From Rickettsia typhi (GTDB lineage: Bacteria; Pseudomonadota; Alphaproteobacteria; Rickettsiales; UBA1997), in contig CAMAWV010000008.1 in assembly GCA_945862075.1 (NCBI GenBank), forward strand, positions 1 to 35,265: a stretch of 35,265 nt of DNA, read 5' to 3'. The notes below the pieces were generated by a model, which searched no databases, was not told the origin of the DNA, and worked only from the letters and a program-made list of their open reading frames with translations. Shown in pieces: positions 10,844 to 20,010 of the stretch. How positions within the stretch are numbered: position 1 is the stretch's first letter; every line of letters begins with the position of its first letter. A program made the position numbers and the translations under genes.

Positions 10844-12391
10844 TTACTCCCATTCAATGGTTCCTGGTGGCTTAGAAGTAAAATCGTAGACTACTCTATT
10901 TATGCCCTTAACTTCATTGATAATTCTTTTAGAAACTTCGCTTAAAAACTCGCTAGAGAAATGATAAATATCGGCCGTCATGCCATCGATTGAAGTAACA
11001 GCTCTTAAAGCTAAAACATTTTCGTAAGTTCGAGCGTCGCCCATTACTCCTACGGTTTTTACTGGTAACAATACTGCAAATGCTTGCCATATTTTATCGT
11101 ATAAACCTTTTTGACGAATTTCTTGTAAATAAATAGCATCGGCCTGCTGTAAAATAGCAATTTTTTCACAAGTAATGTTGCCAATGATACGAATTGCTAA
11201 ACCTGGACCAGGAAAAGGATGTCTGGCTACAATTTCGTTAGGCAAGCCAAGTTCATAACCAAGAAGTCTAACCTCGTCTTTAAAAAGCATTCTTACTGGC
11301 TCTAAAAGTTTCAGTTTCATTTTTTTTGGCAAACCACCAACATTGTGATGTGATTTAATCGTTTGACTAACACCGCTGTTGGGATGAGAAGATTCGATAA
11401 CATCTGGGTAAAGTGTGCCTTGAGCTAAAAATTTAGCATTAGCGATTTTGCTTGCTTCGGCATTAAATACTTCAATAAAAGTTTTGCCGATAATTTTTCG
11501 TTTTTTTTCAGGATCGGAGACATTTTTAAGTTTTGATAAAAATAAAGCCGAAGCATCAACCGTTATTAAATTAAAATTACAATGATGACGAAAAATTGTT
11601 GCAACATTTTGAGCTTCATTTTGACGAAGCAAACCGTGATCAACAAAAATGCAGGTTAGTTGTTTGCCAATTGCTTGATGAATAAGTGCCGCCACCACAG
11701 CAGAATCAACTCCGCCACTTAAACCACATAAAACTTGATCATCACCAACTTGTTTTTTAATTGTTTCTATTTGTTGTATTTTAAAGTTTTTCATGGTCCA
11801 GTTTGGTTGACAACCAGCAATATTTAAGACAAAGTTTTTTAGCAACACCAAGCCGTCAAGAGAATGAGCAACTTCTGGATGAAATTGCAAACCATAAATA
11901 TTTTTTTCAGGATAAGTAATTCCTGCGAAAGGGGCAGAATCAGTAGAGGCTATAACCGAAAAATTAGCAGGAATTTTTGTTATGCTATCACCATGACTCA
12001 TCCAAACTTGATTATTAACAAAATTAGCAAATAAAGGAGATGTAGGTTGAAATTGCAAATTCGCCTTGCCAAATTCACGTTTATTGCTTGGCAACACAGA
12101 GCCACCTAGTAAATGACAAATTAATTGCTGACCATAACAAATGCCTAGAATAGGAATGTTTAACTCAAAAATTTGTTTATTAATAGTGGGGGCAGAATTT
12201 TCGTAGACCGAAGCAGGGCCACCAGAAAAAATAATTGCTCTTGGATTGATTTTTTGTATTTGTTCCAAAGAAATATTAAAGTTTTCGACTAAACAAAAAA
12301 TGCCTATTTCGCGTATTCTTCTAGCGATAAGTTGAGTTACCTGACTACCAAAATCGAGAATAAGAATAGAGTTTTCAGATTTATGAACCAT
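10844..12391 (-). CDS. guaA: GMP synthase (glutamine-hydrolysing)
   Basis: GuaA converts XMP to GMP using ATP and ammonia from glutamine. The 515-residue length is standard. The class I amidotransferase domain has C85 in LGICYGQQL and H171/E173 in [10 protein letters not shown]. The ATP-pyrophosphatase domain has the P-loop [10 protein letters not shown] (about 222-231). The C-terminal dimerisation/XMP domain ends in the invariant-type [12 protein letters not shown]. The start is [17 protein letters not shown], with the first glutamine-channel motif immediately after. The gene lies 5 bases after gpsA and is followed closely by the transglutaminase-like gene, whose ribosome-binding site lies in the guaA stop region. 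It shows this organism makes or interconverts purine nucleotides itself. Confidence 0.97.
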   Translation of the reverse strand: MVHKSENSILILDFGSQVTQLIARRIREIGIFCLVENFNISLEQIQKINPRAIIFSGGPASVYENSAPTINKQIFELNIPILGICYGQQLICHLLGGSVLPSNKREFGKANLQFQPTSPLFANFVNNQVWMSHGDSITKIPANFSVIASTDSAPFAGITYPEKNIYGLQFHPEVAHSLDGLVLLKNFVLNIAGCQPNWTMKNFKIQQIETIKKQVGDDQVLCGLSGGVDSAVVAALIHQAIGKQLTCIFVDHGLLRQNEAQNVATIFRHHCNFNLITVDASALFLSKLKNVSDPEKKRKIIGKTFIEVFNAEASKIANAKFLAQGTLYPDVIESSHPNSGVSQTIKSHHNVGGLPKKMKLKLLEPVRMLFKDEVRLLGYELGLPNEIVARHPFPGPGLAIRIIGNITCEKIAILQQADAIYLQEIRQKGLYDKIWQAFAVLLPVKTVGVMGDARTYENVLALRAVTSIDGMTADIYHFSSEFLSEVSKRIINEVKGINRVVYDFTSKPPGTIEWE

Positions 12392-12396
12392 AATTT

Positions 12397-13368
12397 TTAT
12401 TGTAAAATAGCAGAATTGAGTTGTTTGAAAATGAGATCATCATTTTTTTTATTATTATTAATAATTTTAGCAATAACTTTGCATAAGTCTAGTGATATTT
12501 GTTTTTTTATGGCAAAATCTGCAAGTAAATTGCAAGCAATGGCACCTTCGTAGATGATGTTTTGATTAATATCTTGTTGTGTACCTAAAGCAAAACCAAA
12601 ACGATAGTTGCGAGATAATAAAGAGGAGCAGGTAAGAAAAATATCGCCAAAACCAGCGGGAGTGTTAAGATTTGACTCTGTTTTAAAAAAACTGCATAAC
12701 ATTTCTATTTCGACGATTCCTCGACAAACCAAGGCAGATTTGGCATTATAGCCAAAATCAAGAGCATCTAAAAAACCACAACCAATCGCCATAATATTTT
12801 TAAAAATACCAGAAAGTTCTGTAGCTAAAACATTGGAAGAATATTGAGAAAAAAAATAAGAATTATTGAGGCAAAACATAATTTCGTTGGCGATATTTTG
12901 ATTTTTGCTGGCAATAGTAGTGATGGTTGGTTGTTTTTTAGCGACCTCTAAGGCAAAGTTAGGTCCAGATAAAACAGCAAAATTTTGATAATGAGTAATT
13001 TCTAAAAAAATATCGCTTAACAATTTTATTTGTTGATTTTGCATTCCGAAACCCTTTGAACAAAGCACGAAAATAGTGTTAGAGGAAAAATTAATTGTAG
13101 AAATTTGCTTAAAAACCTCAAAACAACTAGCGCTTGGCACTACAATAAAAACTATATCGGCATTTTGGTTATAATTATTGATAGCTAATAAATTAGAATG
13201 TAAAATTATATTAGGTAATTTTTGAAAATTTGTTTTTTGTTGGTTAATTTCTTGCAAAGTTGCTAAATTTTTAGTGTATAAAAAAACACTGTAATCGTTA
13301 CCTGCTAAATGATTTGCTAAAGCGGTTCCCCAAGCACCAGAACCAATTACTAAAATTTTTTTCTTCAT
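12397..13368 (-). CDS. gpsA: NAD(P)-dependent glycerol-3-phosphate dehydrogenase
   Basis: GpsA reduces dihydroxyacetone phosphate to sn-glycerol-3-phosphate, the backbone of bacterial phospholipids. The 323-residue protein begins with the Rossmann motif [10 protein letters not shown] (residues 9-18). It has the family blocks [22 protein letters not shown], catalytic Lys about K190 in [15 protein letters not shown], and the substrate segment [13 protein letters not shown] (about 208-220). [14 protein letters not shown] matches the usual GLGDLxLTC region with a Phe variation. It overlaps acpS by 4 bases and precedes guaA by 5, so it is part of one operon. A second enzyme, making the opposite glycerol-phosphate enantiomer, may be encoded at 17964-19160. 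Confidence 0.96.
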   Translation of the reverse strand: MKKKILVIGSGAWGTALANHLAGNDYSVFLYTKNLATLQEINQQKTNFQKLPNIILHSNLLAINNYNQNADIVFIVVPSASCFEVFKQISTINFSSNTIFVLCSKGFGMQNQQIKLLSDIFLEITHYQNFAVLSGPNFALEVAKKQPTITTIASKNQNIANEIMFCLNNSYFFSQYSSNVLATELSGIFKNIMAIGCGFLDALDFGYNAKSALVCRGIVEIEMLCSFFKTESNLNTPAGFGDIFLTCSSLLSRNYRFGFALGTQQDINQNIIYEGAIACNLLADFAIKKQISLDLCKVIAKIINNNKKNDDLIFKQLNSAILQ

Positions 13369-13772
13369 ATTTTTTCAATAATAACCATAGCAATCGAATA
13401 TTCTTTTTCGTCGCTTAAACTAAGATGAATATTAGTTAAGCCAAATTTATTAGTAAATAGGTTTTGTTTGCTTTTATCAAGAAAAATATGAGGCTTACCA
13501 AAATTATCGTTTGTAATTTCAATATCAATAAAACTGAAAATGCCACCAATACCAAAACCAGAAGCTTTAGCAAAAGCTTCTTTACCAGCAAATCTTTTAG
13601 CTACATAGTTAATTAATTTTGGTTGAGATAAATTATTTATATCAAATTTTTTTGATAAAACGATTATTTCTTGGTTAGAAAGAACTCTATTTAATAAACG
13701 CCAACCAAATATTTCAAGCAATTTTCCAATGCGAGAATTTTTTATAATGTCTATTCCTGTGCCAATTATCAT
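13365..13772 (-). CDS. acpS: Holo-[acyl-carrier-protein] synthase
   Basis: AcpS attaches the 4'-phosphopantetheine arm of coenzyme A to acyl carrier protein. The 135-residue protein has both hallmark metal-binding regions: GTGIDII with D8, and KRFAGKEAFAKASGFGIGG with E65. The C-terminal LSLSDEKEYSIAMVII strand corresponds to the usual HxSxSH/D-E region. It is the first gene of the minus-strand run acpS-gpsA-guaA-transglutaminase-uvrB-waaA and overlaps gpsA by 4 bases. Its promoter should lie in the 105-bp divergent gap to the pilus-like cluster. Confidence 0.94.
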   Translation of the reverse strand: MIIGTGIDIIKNSRIGKLLEIFGWRLLNRVLSNQEIIVLSKKFDINNLSQPKLINYVAKRFAGKEAFAKASGFGIGGIFSFIDIEITNDNFGKPHIFLDKSKQNLFTNKFGLTNIHLSLSDEKEYSIAMVIIEKI

Positions 13773-13877
13773 AAAATTAACTTTATATTTAACAAATTAA
13801 CTTGCAATTTTGTTTTAAAAAAACCATCATTTTATTTTATCTTAAAATAATTAAAAATCTAACTTTAATTTATTGTA
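13773..13877. promoter_or_regulatory. Divergent promoter region between acpS and the pilus-like cluster
   Basis: The gap separates two divergently transcribed operons and must carry start signals for both. It is almost pure A/T. An ATTTTA-TCT-TAAAAT inverted repeat lies around 13837-13851. No convincing paired -35/-10 boxes with correct spacing could be chosen for either direction, so this is a positional inference only. Confidence 0.35.
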
Positions 13878-15536
13878 ATGTTTCTACAAAAAGCTATTGT
13901 CATTCTGATAGGTAACAACGGCATTATTATTGCCAACAGCCATGATAAAGGTATTGAGCAAAAATTTATAGAATCGCTAAACGAAAACAATAGATCTGAT
14001 TTGATTGATTTTTTTAAAAAACATAAATCACAAAAAATTTATATTTTACTTGATACAATTGATCAAACCTACAAAAAAAAAACCTATCCTTCAATTAAAA
14101 AATCTGATCTCGAAAAAATTATTAAACGCGATTTAGCTGGCGATGGCGATAAAGAAGCTCTGAAAAACTACATTATTCTTAAAAAAACCAAATCTGAAAA
14201 TATAAAACTCACTTTAAATTTTAATAAAAATACCACAGGCAAGCTAGATTGCTTATTTATTAGCTCTTCTAAATCACAACTCATTACTGATTGGTTAAAT
14301 TTTATTTATGAACTGCCTAATCGATTGATTGGTGTTTATATGTTGCCAATCGAAAGTTATAATTTTTATCAAAATCTTTATAAAATTAAAGAAGTAGAAA
14401 AAAATAAAAACAACATCACTGATCCGCACCTACAAAAAATTATTAACACCGATATTCATTGTTTAGTTATTCAAACAGATGTTGGCGGTGCTAGGCAAAT
14501 TGTTTTTTCTGGCGAAAATATTGTGTTTACAAGGGTTGTTAATTATAATATTGCCGACGAAAACTTTGCCGAAAAATATATTCAAGATATTTACAGTACA
14601 TTTGAATATTTAAAAAGAATGTTTATTGAATTAACTATCGATAAATTTCAAATTATTAATATTTTTCCTGAAAGTGCTTTTCAAAGAATTACCGATATTG
14701 GTAATCAAGAAATTCAACAAATAAACCATACTCCAGAGCAAGCAAAAGAAATGATCGGAGCAAAAAATGTTAAAATAAATTCTGACATTAGTCTTGATTT
14801 GCTAATTATTATAGCATTTTTAAAAGAAAAATCTATTTTAAAATTTACTACCCATAAAATAAAAGAACTTGAAACTTCTTATTTGCAATTTAAATCGATG
14901 TTAATTTCTAATATTACAATGCTAACAATTTTATTTTTTGGGTTATTATTTTTATTTATTGCAAATAAAAGTGTGGTATCTGATATAGAAACAGCAGAAA
15001 GCGAAAAAATTAATCTTTCTAAATCGTTAAGCTTGGCAAGAAAAGTTGCTATTGAAGGAGCATCTCTTGAAGACGAACAAGAAGATATCAGTATCGAAAG
15101 AATTGGTGATATTGGTAGAGTAGAAGAAGTTTTGGGCGATTTTCAACCAAATTTTGCCGAAACTTATGCTAAACTAGCTTTTGCTCGAGATATGGTAGAA
15201 ATTACTAACTTTAAATATAAAATTACCGATTTCATAACCAAATCGCCAAGTAAAGGAACTAAAAAAGAAATGATTTTCAATGGCATTTTATTTAATCGCA
15301 GTGGTAGTATCGACGATTTATTTATTGAATTTGATAATTTTATTAATAAAAAATTAAAATCAACTCTCGTTAACTTTGATGTAAAATACACCGAAATTAA
15401 CCGTAACATCGATTTTAATGCCAAGTTTTATGAACAGCCAATTGAATTTACTTTATTAGAAAAACGAATTACCAACGAAATAGCAAAAACTCCTAACCCA
15501 GATAAAAATCAAGTTAACGAAAATGAAAATAATTAA
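13878..15536 (+). CDS. Fused PilM/PilN-like (GspL-like) pilus assembly protein
   Basis: A 552-residue protein with two parts. The cytoplasmic part (1-340) has an actin/PilM-like look: an N-terminal strand pair (KAIVILIGNNGIIIAN), and a segment DVGGARQIVFSGENIVFTR (about 201-219) resembling the PilM/GspL ATPase-fold hairpin. One membrane helix lies at about 342-364 (ISNITMLTILFFGLLFLFIA). It is followed by a helical stretch (365-390) and a ferredoxin-like periplasmic region. This one-polypeptide arrangement matches GspL, or PilM fused to PilN. The gene opens a four-gene run and overlaps the next ORF by 14 bases. Sequence identity to known families is low by eye; the assignment depends on architecture and on neighbours 15523-17957. 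Confidence 0.5.
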   Translation: MFLQKAIVILIGNNGIIIANSHDKGIEQKFIESLNENNRSDLIDFFKKHKSQKIYILLDTIDQTYKKKTYPSIKKSDLEKIIKRDLAGDGDKEALKNYIILKKTKSENIKLTLNFNKNTTGKLDCLFISSSKSQLITDWLNFIYELPNRLIGVYMLPIESYNFYQNLYKIKEVEKNKNNITDPHLQKIINTDIHCLVIQTDVGGARQIVFSGENIVFTRVVNYNIADENFAEKYIQDIYSTFEYLKRMFIELTIDKFQIINIFPESAFQRITDIGNQEIQQINHTPEQAKEMIGAKNVKINSDISLDLLIIIAFLKEKSILKFTTHKIKELETSYLQFKSMLISNITMLTILFFGLLFLFIANKSVVSDIETAESEKINLSKSLSLARKVAIEGASLEDEQEDISIERIGDIGRVEEVLGDFQPNFAETYAKLAFARDMVEITNFKYKITDFITKSPSKGTKKEMIFNGILFNRSGSIDDLFIEFDNFINKKLKSTLVNFDVKYTEINRNIDFNAKFYEQPIEFTLLEKRITNEIAKTPNPDKNQVNENENN

Positions 15537-16203
15537 TCTAAAACAAAAAATTAAAATCAATATTATTATCGCTGTTTTTATGATTATTTCTATTTTTTCT
15601 GTTGCTTTTTTTTATAATTACTTTAATACCAATTTTCAATCAGAAAAACTAAAACTTACCGATGACATTTCTAATATAAAGTCAAAAATATCCGAAATAG
15701 AAGGCAAATCTCAAGAAAATAAAAAATATAAAGAAATTTGGAAAAAAATTAGTTCCAAAAAAAAGCTAAACACAGGTATTAAAAATGAAGAAGTCGAAAA
15801 AATTCGCACCAACCTTGCTCAAAAATATTTTATCAACGATTCTAAATTAAAAATGAATGTTCCAGAAAGCTTACCAAATAATGTTTTTAAAAATGAAACA
15901 CTCGATATTTTATATACCGAAGGAGAGCTTACTTTTTTATCTTACAACGATGTTAAGGCAATTCAATTTGCCGAAGAATTTTATAAAAGTTTGCACGGTT
16001 ATGTTATTCTTAAAAATTTTGAAATAAAACGTGAAAAAAAATATGAAATCAAAGATTTGAAAGAAATTAGCACTGGTAAAAATCAAGGACATATTTCTGG
16101 TAAAATAGAATTTGCTTGGTATGTTTTTAAAGAAAATAAATCTAAAGAAACAGCAAGTGAAAATCTTATAAATAACAATACCAAAAACTCAGAAAATCCA
16201 TAA
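15523..16203 (+). CDS. PilO/GspM-like inner-membrane protein
   Basis: A 226-residue bitopic protein: a short basic N terminus (MKIINLKQKIKIN), a membrane helix at about 12-33, and a periplasmic coiled-coil-like stretch (about 38-75, rich in Glu/Lys/Ser/Ile). A mixed alpha/beta region follows (about 115-200), then an Asn/Lys/Ser-rich tail. This is the standard plan of PilO or GspM, which pairs with PilN or GspL in the inner-membrane alignment complex. Its position directly after a PilM/PilN-like gene, with a 14-base overlap, supports the role. No diagnostic motif can be named, so this is a context-weighted call. Confidence 0.45.
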   Translation: MKIINLKQKIKINIIIAVFMIISIFSVAFFYNYFNTNFQSEKLKLTDDISNIKSKISEIEGKSQENKKYKEIWKKISSKKKLNTGIKNEEVEKIRTNLAQKYFINDSKLKMNVPESLPNNVFKNETLDILYTEGELTFLSYNDVKAIQFAEEFYKSLHGYVILKNFEIKREKKYEIKDLKEISTGKNQGHISGKIEFAWYVFKENKSKETASENLINNNTKNSENP

Positions 16204-16205
16204 AA

Positions 16206-16904
16206 ATGTTTTATTTTAAATTATTATCTCTATTTTTAATTATTACTTTTTCTTTTCAAGCCCATACACAAGAAAACATGGCAAGCCAAACTAGTCAAAT
16301 AATTGAAACAACTAACCAAGCTAGTCGAGAAAAGAAAAAACCAGAAATACCAACTAGTAAAACACCTATTTCTGCTTCTTCTATAAAAAAATCTATTGAA
16401 GATTTATTTTCTGGCACTAAAATACAATCGTTAATGTTTAGCGAAACTGATTCTTCTAACATTGATAAAGCAATTGAAGCTTTTCAAAATAATCAAATAT
16501 TTGAACTAGAAGGCGAAGAAGAAACTCCAGAAAAATCAACTATCGAAGAGGTAAAAAAAATGGAGCAAGAAAATGTAAAAGCTTATATTTTCTTATCTTC
16601 TATTTTATATTTTGGCAACGATTCTTGGTCTTTATGGGTTAACGATAAAAAGTATACCGCTAAAAGTAATAAAGTAGAAAACGAGCTTTATTTTAAATCG
16701 GTTGAAAGAGATAAAGTTAATATAATCTGGAAGTTAAGTGTTAGTAAATGGAAAATCTTATCTGGTTTGCGATCTGAAAGCTTAGCTCCCAAAATAAATA
16801 ATAATAATCAGGTTGAAATAGATTTTACTTTACAGCCAAATCAAACCTTTATTTTAAGCTCAAGTAAAGTAGTTAATGGTAAAGCCTTTTTAGGTAAAAA
16901 ATAA
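16206..16904 (+). CDS. Exported PilP/GspB-like pilus or secretion accessory protein
   Basis: A 232-residue protein with a signal peptide (FYFKLLSLFLIITFSFQA) and a low-complexity Ser/Thr/Glu/Lys linker (about 22-125). A small beta domain lies at about 128-176 (IFLSSILYFGNDSWSLWVND followed by KKYTAKSNKVENELYF). The pattern of a strand, a Trp-containing strand, NDKKY, a polar turn, then VERDKVNIIW recalls the GspB/PilP/GspC homology-region fold, in which a short beta-barrel docks onto the secretin. It begins 2 bases after the previous stop and precedes the prepilin gene by 9 bases. PilP and GspB cannot be separated by eye, and an unrelated small beta domain is possible. Confidence 0.4.
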   Translation: MFYFKLLSLFLIITFSFQAHTQENMASQTSQIIETTNQASREKKKPEIPTSKTPISASSIKKSIEDLFSGTKIQSLMFSETDSSNIDKAIEAFQNNQIFELEGEEETPEKSTIEEVKKMEQENVKAYIFLSSILYFGNDSWSLWVNDKKYTAKSNKVENELYFKSVERDKVNIIWKLSVSKWKILSGLRSESLAPKINNNNQVEIDFTLQPNQTFILSSSKVVNGKAFLGKK

Positions 16905-16913
16905 TATAATTTT

Positions 16914-17957
16914 ATGGAAAATATAAATTTTAAAAAAGGTTTTTCTTTAATAGAAATTTCTATAGTTTTACTCATTATTGGTATTTTAATTTCTGGTATC
17001 TTGGTTGGGCAAGATCTTATCTTAGATGCAAAAATAAGATCGGCTCAAAATCTTACTAGAACTTCTCCTGTTAATAAAATACCCGATTTAACTCTATGGC
17101 TCGATGTTAATGCCGAAAAATCTTTAATAACTACCGAAGTGGCCGATAGATGCTTAGAAAAATATGTAAACTACCAAGATTTACTAGGTAACAATGTAAT
17201 TTGTGCTTGGCAAGATATTAATCCTCAAAAATCTTTAGGATCAGATACATCAAGAAAAGTTGCTCTAAGCATTAATACTTCTCATACTATAGCAACAATG
17301 CCTATCTATGTGATAGATGGTATTGGAGGTTTGCCTTCTTTGTATTTTGATGGTGCAGATTATTTAATTTCTAGCATACCGCAACCGCAAACAACCAATG
17401 TAGCTAACACCATATTTAATGTCGATATGCATAATTTGTTTAGCCCAAGTGAAGTTTCTTTTTTTATCGTTCAGCAGTATGAACGGCCACAATCGGCTCG
17501 AGCTGTTTTATTTCATCATCTTTCTAATTTATTTTCAATTTATAACACAAGAAGTGGCACAGATCCTAATTTTTCTTATGATAGTAGAATCGATTTTGCA
17601 AGTACAACATCGCAAACTACTGCAACTACTACCTTGCCTACTTCTTCATCGCAAATCATTTCTTTTATTCGAGAAAATAATTCTGCACAACTGTATATCA
17701 ATTCTGCAAGACAAACCATAACCAATAACACTCCAACTTCATTTTCAAATAACCTTTCTGCGCCAATATCTGTAGGAGCAGCTATTTCTAGTGCAACATC
17801 TGGCTCCCCACCTGTAACAACAATATCAGCAACGGCAAACACATATTTTAAAGGAAAAATATCTGAAATCATAGTTTTTAACCGTAAAATATCAGAAAGA
17901 GAAAGAGTGCAAGTTGAAAATTATTTATTACAAAAATACAAAATTAAAAAAACTTAA
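16914..17957 (+). CDS. Type IV prepilin-like protein with LamG-like C-terminal domain
   Basis: A 347-residue protein with a textbook prepilin leader: KKG|FSLIEISIVLLIIGILI. Cleavage would follow G9, and mature Glu5 is E14. After the hydrophobic helix comes a domain of about 290 residues with LamG/concanavalin-type features: an opening strand DLTLWLDVNAEKSL (about 58-71), AWQDINPQKSL, GGLPSLYFDGADYLIS, EVSFFIVQQYERPQ, SAQLYINSARQT-type strands, and a closing YFKGKISEIIVFNRKISERE...VENYLLQKY. Such domains bind carbohydrates or surface ligands, so this is probably an adhesive major or minor pilin. A Thr/Ser-rich loop (about 226-246) is disordered-looking. It is the last gene of the pilus-like cluster; no prepilin peptidase lies in the window. 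Confidence 0.82.
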   Translation: MENINFKKGFSLIEISIVLLIIGILISGILVGQDLILDAKIRSAQNLTRTSPVNKIPDLTLWLDVNAEKSLITTEVADRCLEKYVNYQDLLGNNVICAWQDINPQKSLGSDTSRKVALSINTSHTIATMPIYVIDGIGGLPSLYFDGADYLISSIPQPQTTNVANTIFNVDMHNLFSPSEVSFFIVQQYERPQSARAVLFHHLSNLFSIYNTRSGTDPNFSYDSRIDFASTTSQTTATTTLPTSSSQIISFIRENNSAQLYINSARQTITNNTPTSFSNNLSAPISVGAAISSATSGSPPVTTISATANTYFKGKISEIIVFNRKISERERVQVENYLLQKYKIKKT

Positions 17958-17963
17958 CTAAAA

Positions 17964-19160
17964 TTGTCTAAGAAAAATTTGGTAAAAATTTATTATAATT
18001 GTCAAAATTGGGTTAAATTATTTACAAAATATAATTTTTTACCACAAAAAACCATTTTAATATCCGACAAAAAAATTTGGCAAAATTGCCAAAAAACTTT
18101 ATCACCTAGTTTTATTAATAATTTTGCTGAAGTTTTTTTACTGAATAAACCGCAAGCAAACGAAAAATATTTACAACAAATTAAAAAAGCAGTAGCTCCA
18201 TATAAAAATATTGTAGCATTAGGCAGTGGCACCATAAATGATTTATGCAAGCTTACCTCATATCAACAGCAAAAACCATATATTATTATTGCTTCTGCTC
18301 CTTCAATGAATGGTTATTTATCTCAAAATGCCTCTATTACCATTAAACAACATAAAACAACTATTTTAGCCACTCTTCCATTAGTTTTGATAGCAAACAC
18401 CAACATTTTACAATCTGCCCCAGAAAAATTAATTAAAGCAGGAATTGGTGATGCAATGTGTTTTTATAATTGTTGGTTTGATTGGTGGCTTGCCAACCAA
18501 ATTTTTGGCACACCTTTTTTAGCAAAACCTTTTTTGATGCTTCAAAAATTGATGCAAGAATTTTGCCAAAATTATCAACAATACCAACTAAATAATCCTA
18601 AATTATTAAAATTACTAATGCAAATTTTATTAATTTCTGGAAAAGGAATGACCCTTGCTTCTGGCTCTTATCCTGCAAGCCAATCAGAACATTTATTAGC
18701 GCACTGCCTTACCACCAAGTATGGTAAAAAATTTCGATTTATTCTTCACGGCGAGTTAATTGCTTTTACCACTTTTATTACCGCTAAAGTGCAAGAAAAT
18801 TTACTTGATAAAATTACACAAAATGATTTTTCTTGGCTTAATAAAATTTTGCAAAACAATTGGCAGAAATCTGTACTCAATTATTTTTCTGAAAATGTTT
18901 ATCAAGCTTGCCTGCACGAATTTACTGCTAAAACTAAAATTTTAGAGCATCCAAAAAAATTATCGTCAAAAAAAATTAATAGCATAAAAAAACAACTCGC
19001 CAAAATTCATTTTTCCCCTGCTAAAATTAGCCAAATTTTTACTCACTTTCATATCAAACATCAAGAGCAAGATTTACCAATATCTAGCCAAGAATATCAT
19101 CAGTCTTTATATTTTGCTAAATATTTGCGAAATCGCATCACTTGTCTTGACTTTTTATAA
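17964..19160 (+). CDS. sn-glycerol-1-phosphate dehydrogenase-family (Fe-ADH/AraM-like) enzyme
   Basis: A 398-residue protein with the dehydroquinate-synthase/iron-alcohol-dehydrogenase fold. The cofactor loop is ALGSGTINDLCKL (about 85-97) and the substrate region is ASAPSMNGYLSQNASIT. Metal-ligand candidates are D163 in AGIGDAMCF, H243 in GSYPASQSEHLLAH, and H262 in LHGELIAF. These match the glycerol-1-phosphate dehydrogenase branch (EgsA/AraM) better than GldA. The start is a TTG at 17964, 6 bases after the prepilin stop; no ATG occurs for more than 100 codons, so the unusual start is needed to include the N-terminal domain. The product may be sn-glycerol-1-phosphate, the enantiomer opposite to that of GpsA. 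Physiological substrate is inferred, not shown. Confidence 0.75.
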   Translation: MSKKNLVKIYYNCQNWVKLFTKYNFLPQKTILISDKKIWQNCQKTLSPSFINNFAEVFLLNKPQANEKYLQQIKKAVAPYKNIVALGSGTINDLCKLTSYQQQKPYIIIASAPSMNGYLSQNASITIKQHKTTILATLPLVLIANTNILQSAPEKLIKAGIGDAMCFYNCWFDWWLANQIFGTPFLAKPFLMLQKLMQEFCQNYQQYQLNNPKLLKLLMQILLISGKGMTLASGSYPASQSEHLLAHCLTTKYGKKFRFILHGELIAFTTFITAKVQENLLDKITQNDFSWLNKILQNNWQKSVLNYFSENVYQACLHEFTAKTKILEHPKKLSSKKINSIKKQLAKIHFSPAKISQIFTHFHIKHQEQDLPISSQEYHQSLYFAKYLRNRITCLDFL

Positions 19161-19217
19161 AAATTTTACATGGTTGAATATCAAATTTATTTTAATTTTA
19201 TAAAAAAGCAAAAATAT

Positions 19218-19727
19218 ATGAAACCCAGTAATTCGCAACAACTCCCTATTGAAGATATATTAAATAATAGTTCTCTTTTATTAAAAACAAAACTAAGAGA
19301 AAGTTCTGGAGATTTATATGAACTTTTGATGGTTGCAATTATCTTAATTATTTGTATAAAAATATAGTTTAGTTGGTAATGAATTTAGAAATGCACTAGA
19401 TAGCGACTGTAATCAAGACAAAAGTATGCACTTCGTTAGCTTGTTCTATAGCTGTTAGTAATAAAATTTTTGGTGGATTTTTTTTAGGATCAATTTACCG
19501 CTTATGTTTGTCCGTTTTTGTCTGGAAATTTGTTTGGTTTTAGCTTGGGCGGTAATTTTTTGGGGAATTATATAGAAAAATCTGATAAAAAAGTAATCAA
19601 CCTAATTTTTAATAACGACAATTGTGATTTTTTGGATGAGAAATCTACATCTGCCGATCAAACAGTATTGGCAGAATCAAAAGAAATAATAATAAAAATC
19701 AAAGATTTAACTTGTTTAAAAAATTAA
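19218..19727 (+). pseudogene. Decayed gene of unknown function with several frameshifts
   Basis: Protein-like sequence hops between frames with little loss of continuity. Frame A from the ATG at 19218 (MKPSNSQQLPIEDILNNSSL ... DLYELLMVAIILIICI) stops at 19367. The next frame then reads SLVGNEFRNALDSDCNQDKS to a stop near 19459. A third frame reads SLACSIAVSNKIFGGFFLG. A fourth reads TAYVCPFLSGNLFGFSLGG through NYIEKSDKKVINLIFNNDN to the stop at 19727. Stitched together these give a Gly- and aromatic-rich membrane-like segment with a polar C terminus. I do not recognise the family. Independent small ORFs are possible but less likely, because each frame takes up where the previous one ends. It lies between the dehydrogenase gene and the orphan ORF at 20011. 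Confidence 0.5.
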
Positions 19728-20010
19728 AGGCAGAAGTTTTGATATAAAGAATAAAATTGATAAATTATATGAGAAGATCAAATTATTTCAGCGAACAAAT
19801 ACCTTATGTTGCATGTTCGGTAGAGATTAATAAATCTCCATAGATAGCCAAAATAACTTTATATTTATTAAGTTTACCTTTATATATTTAAAGATGAAAA
19901 ATGATATAAAATTGTTTGGATCTTAAATAAAAAATAGTTTAAAATAAATCTTGATTTCTAAATACTTAATTGTATATTGTATTTTTATTAGAATTTATAA
20001 ATATTTATTT
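19728..20010. other. AT-rich stretch without a convincing gene
   Basis: Only short open stretches occur, such as a 24-codon frame from 19769 (MRRSNYFSEQIPYVACSVEI) that may be gene debris. A small hairpin, GAGATT-AATA-AATCTC, lies near 19823-19838. Together with 19161-19727 this makes about 850 bases without an intact recognisable gene. Confidence 0.5.

Noticed and set aside
17964..19160. Loss of active-site Asp in the dehydrogenase (SMNG instead of SMDG)
   Set aside because: Asn at this position is, as far as I recall, normal in the alphaproteobacterial branch of the family, so it is not flagged as damage.
19170..19367. 65-codon independent small gene starting at 19170
   Set aside because: The first 16 residues are generic AT-rich translation; the more protein-like part starts at 19218 and seems to continue in other frames as a pseudogene.
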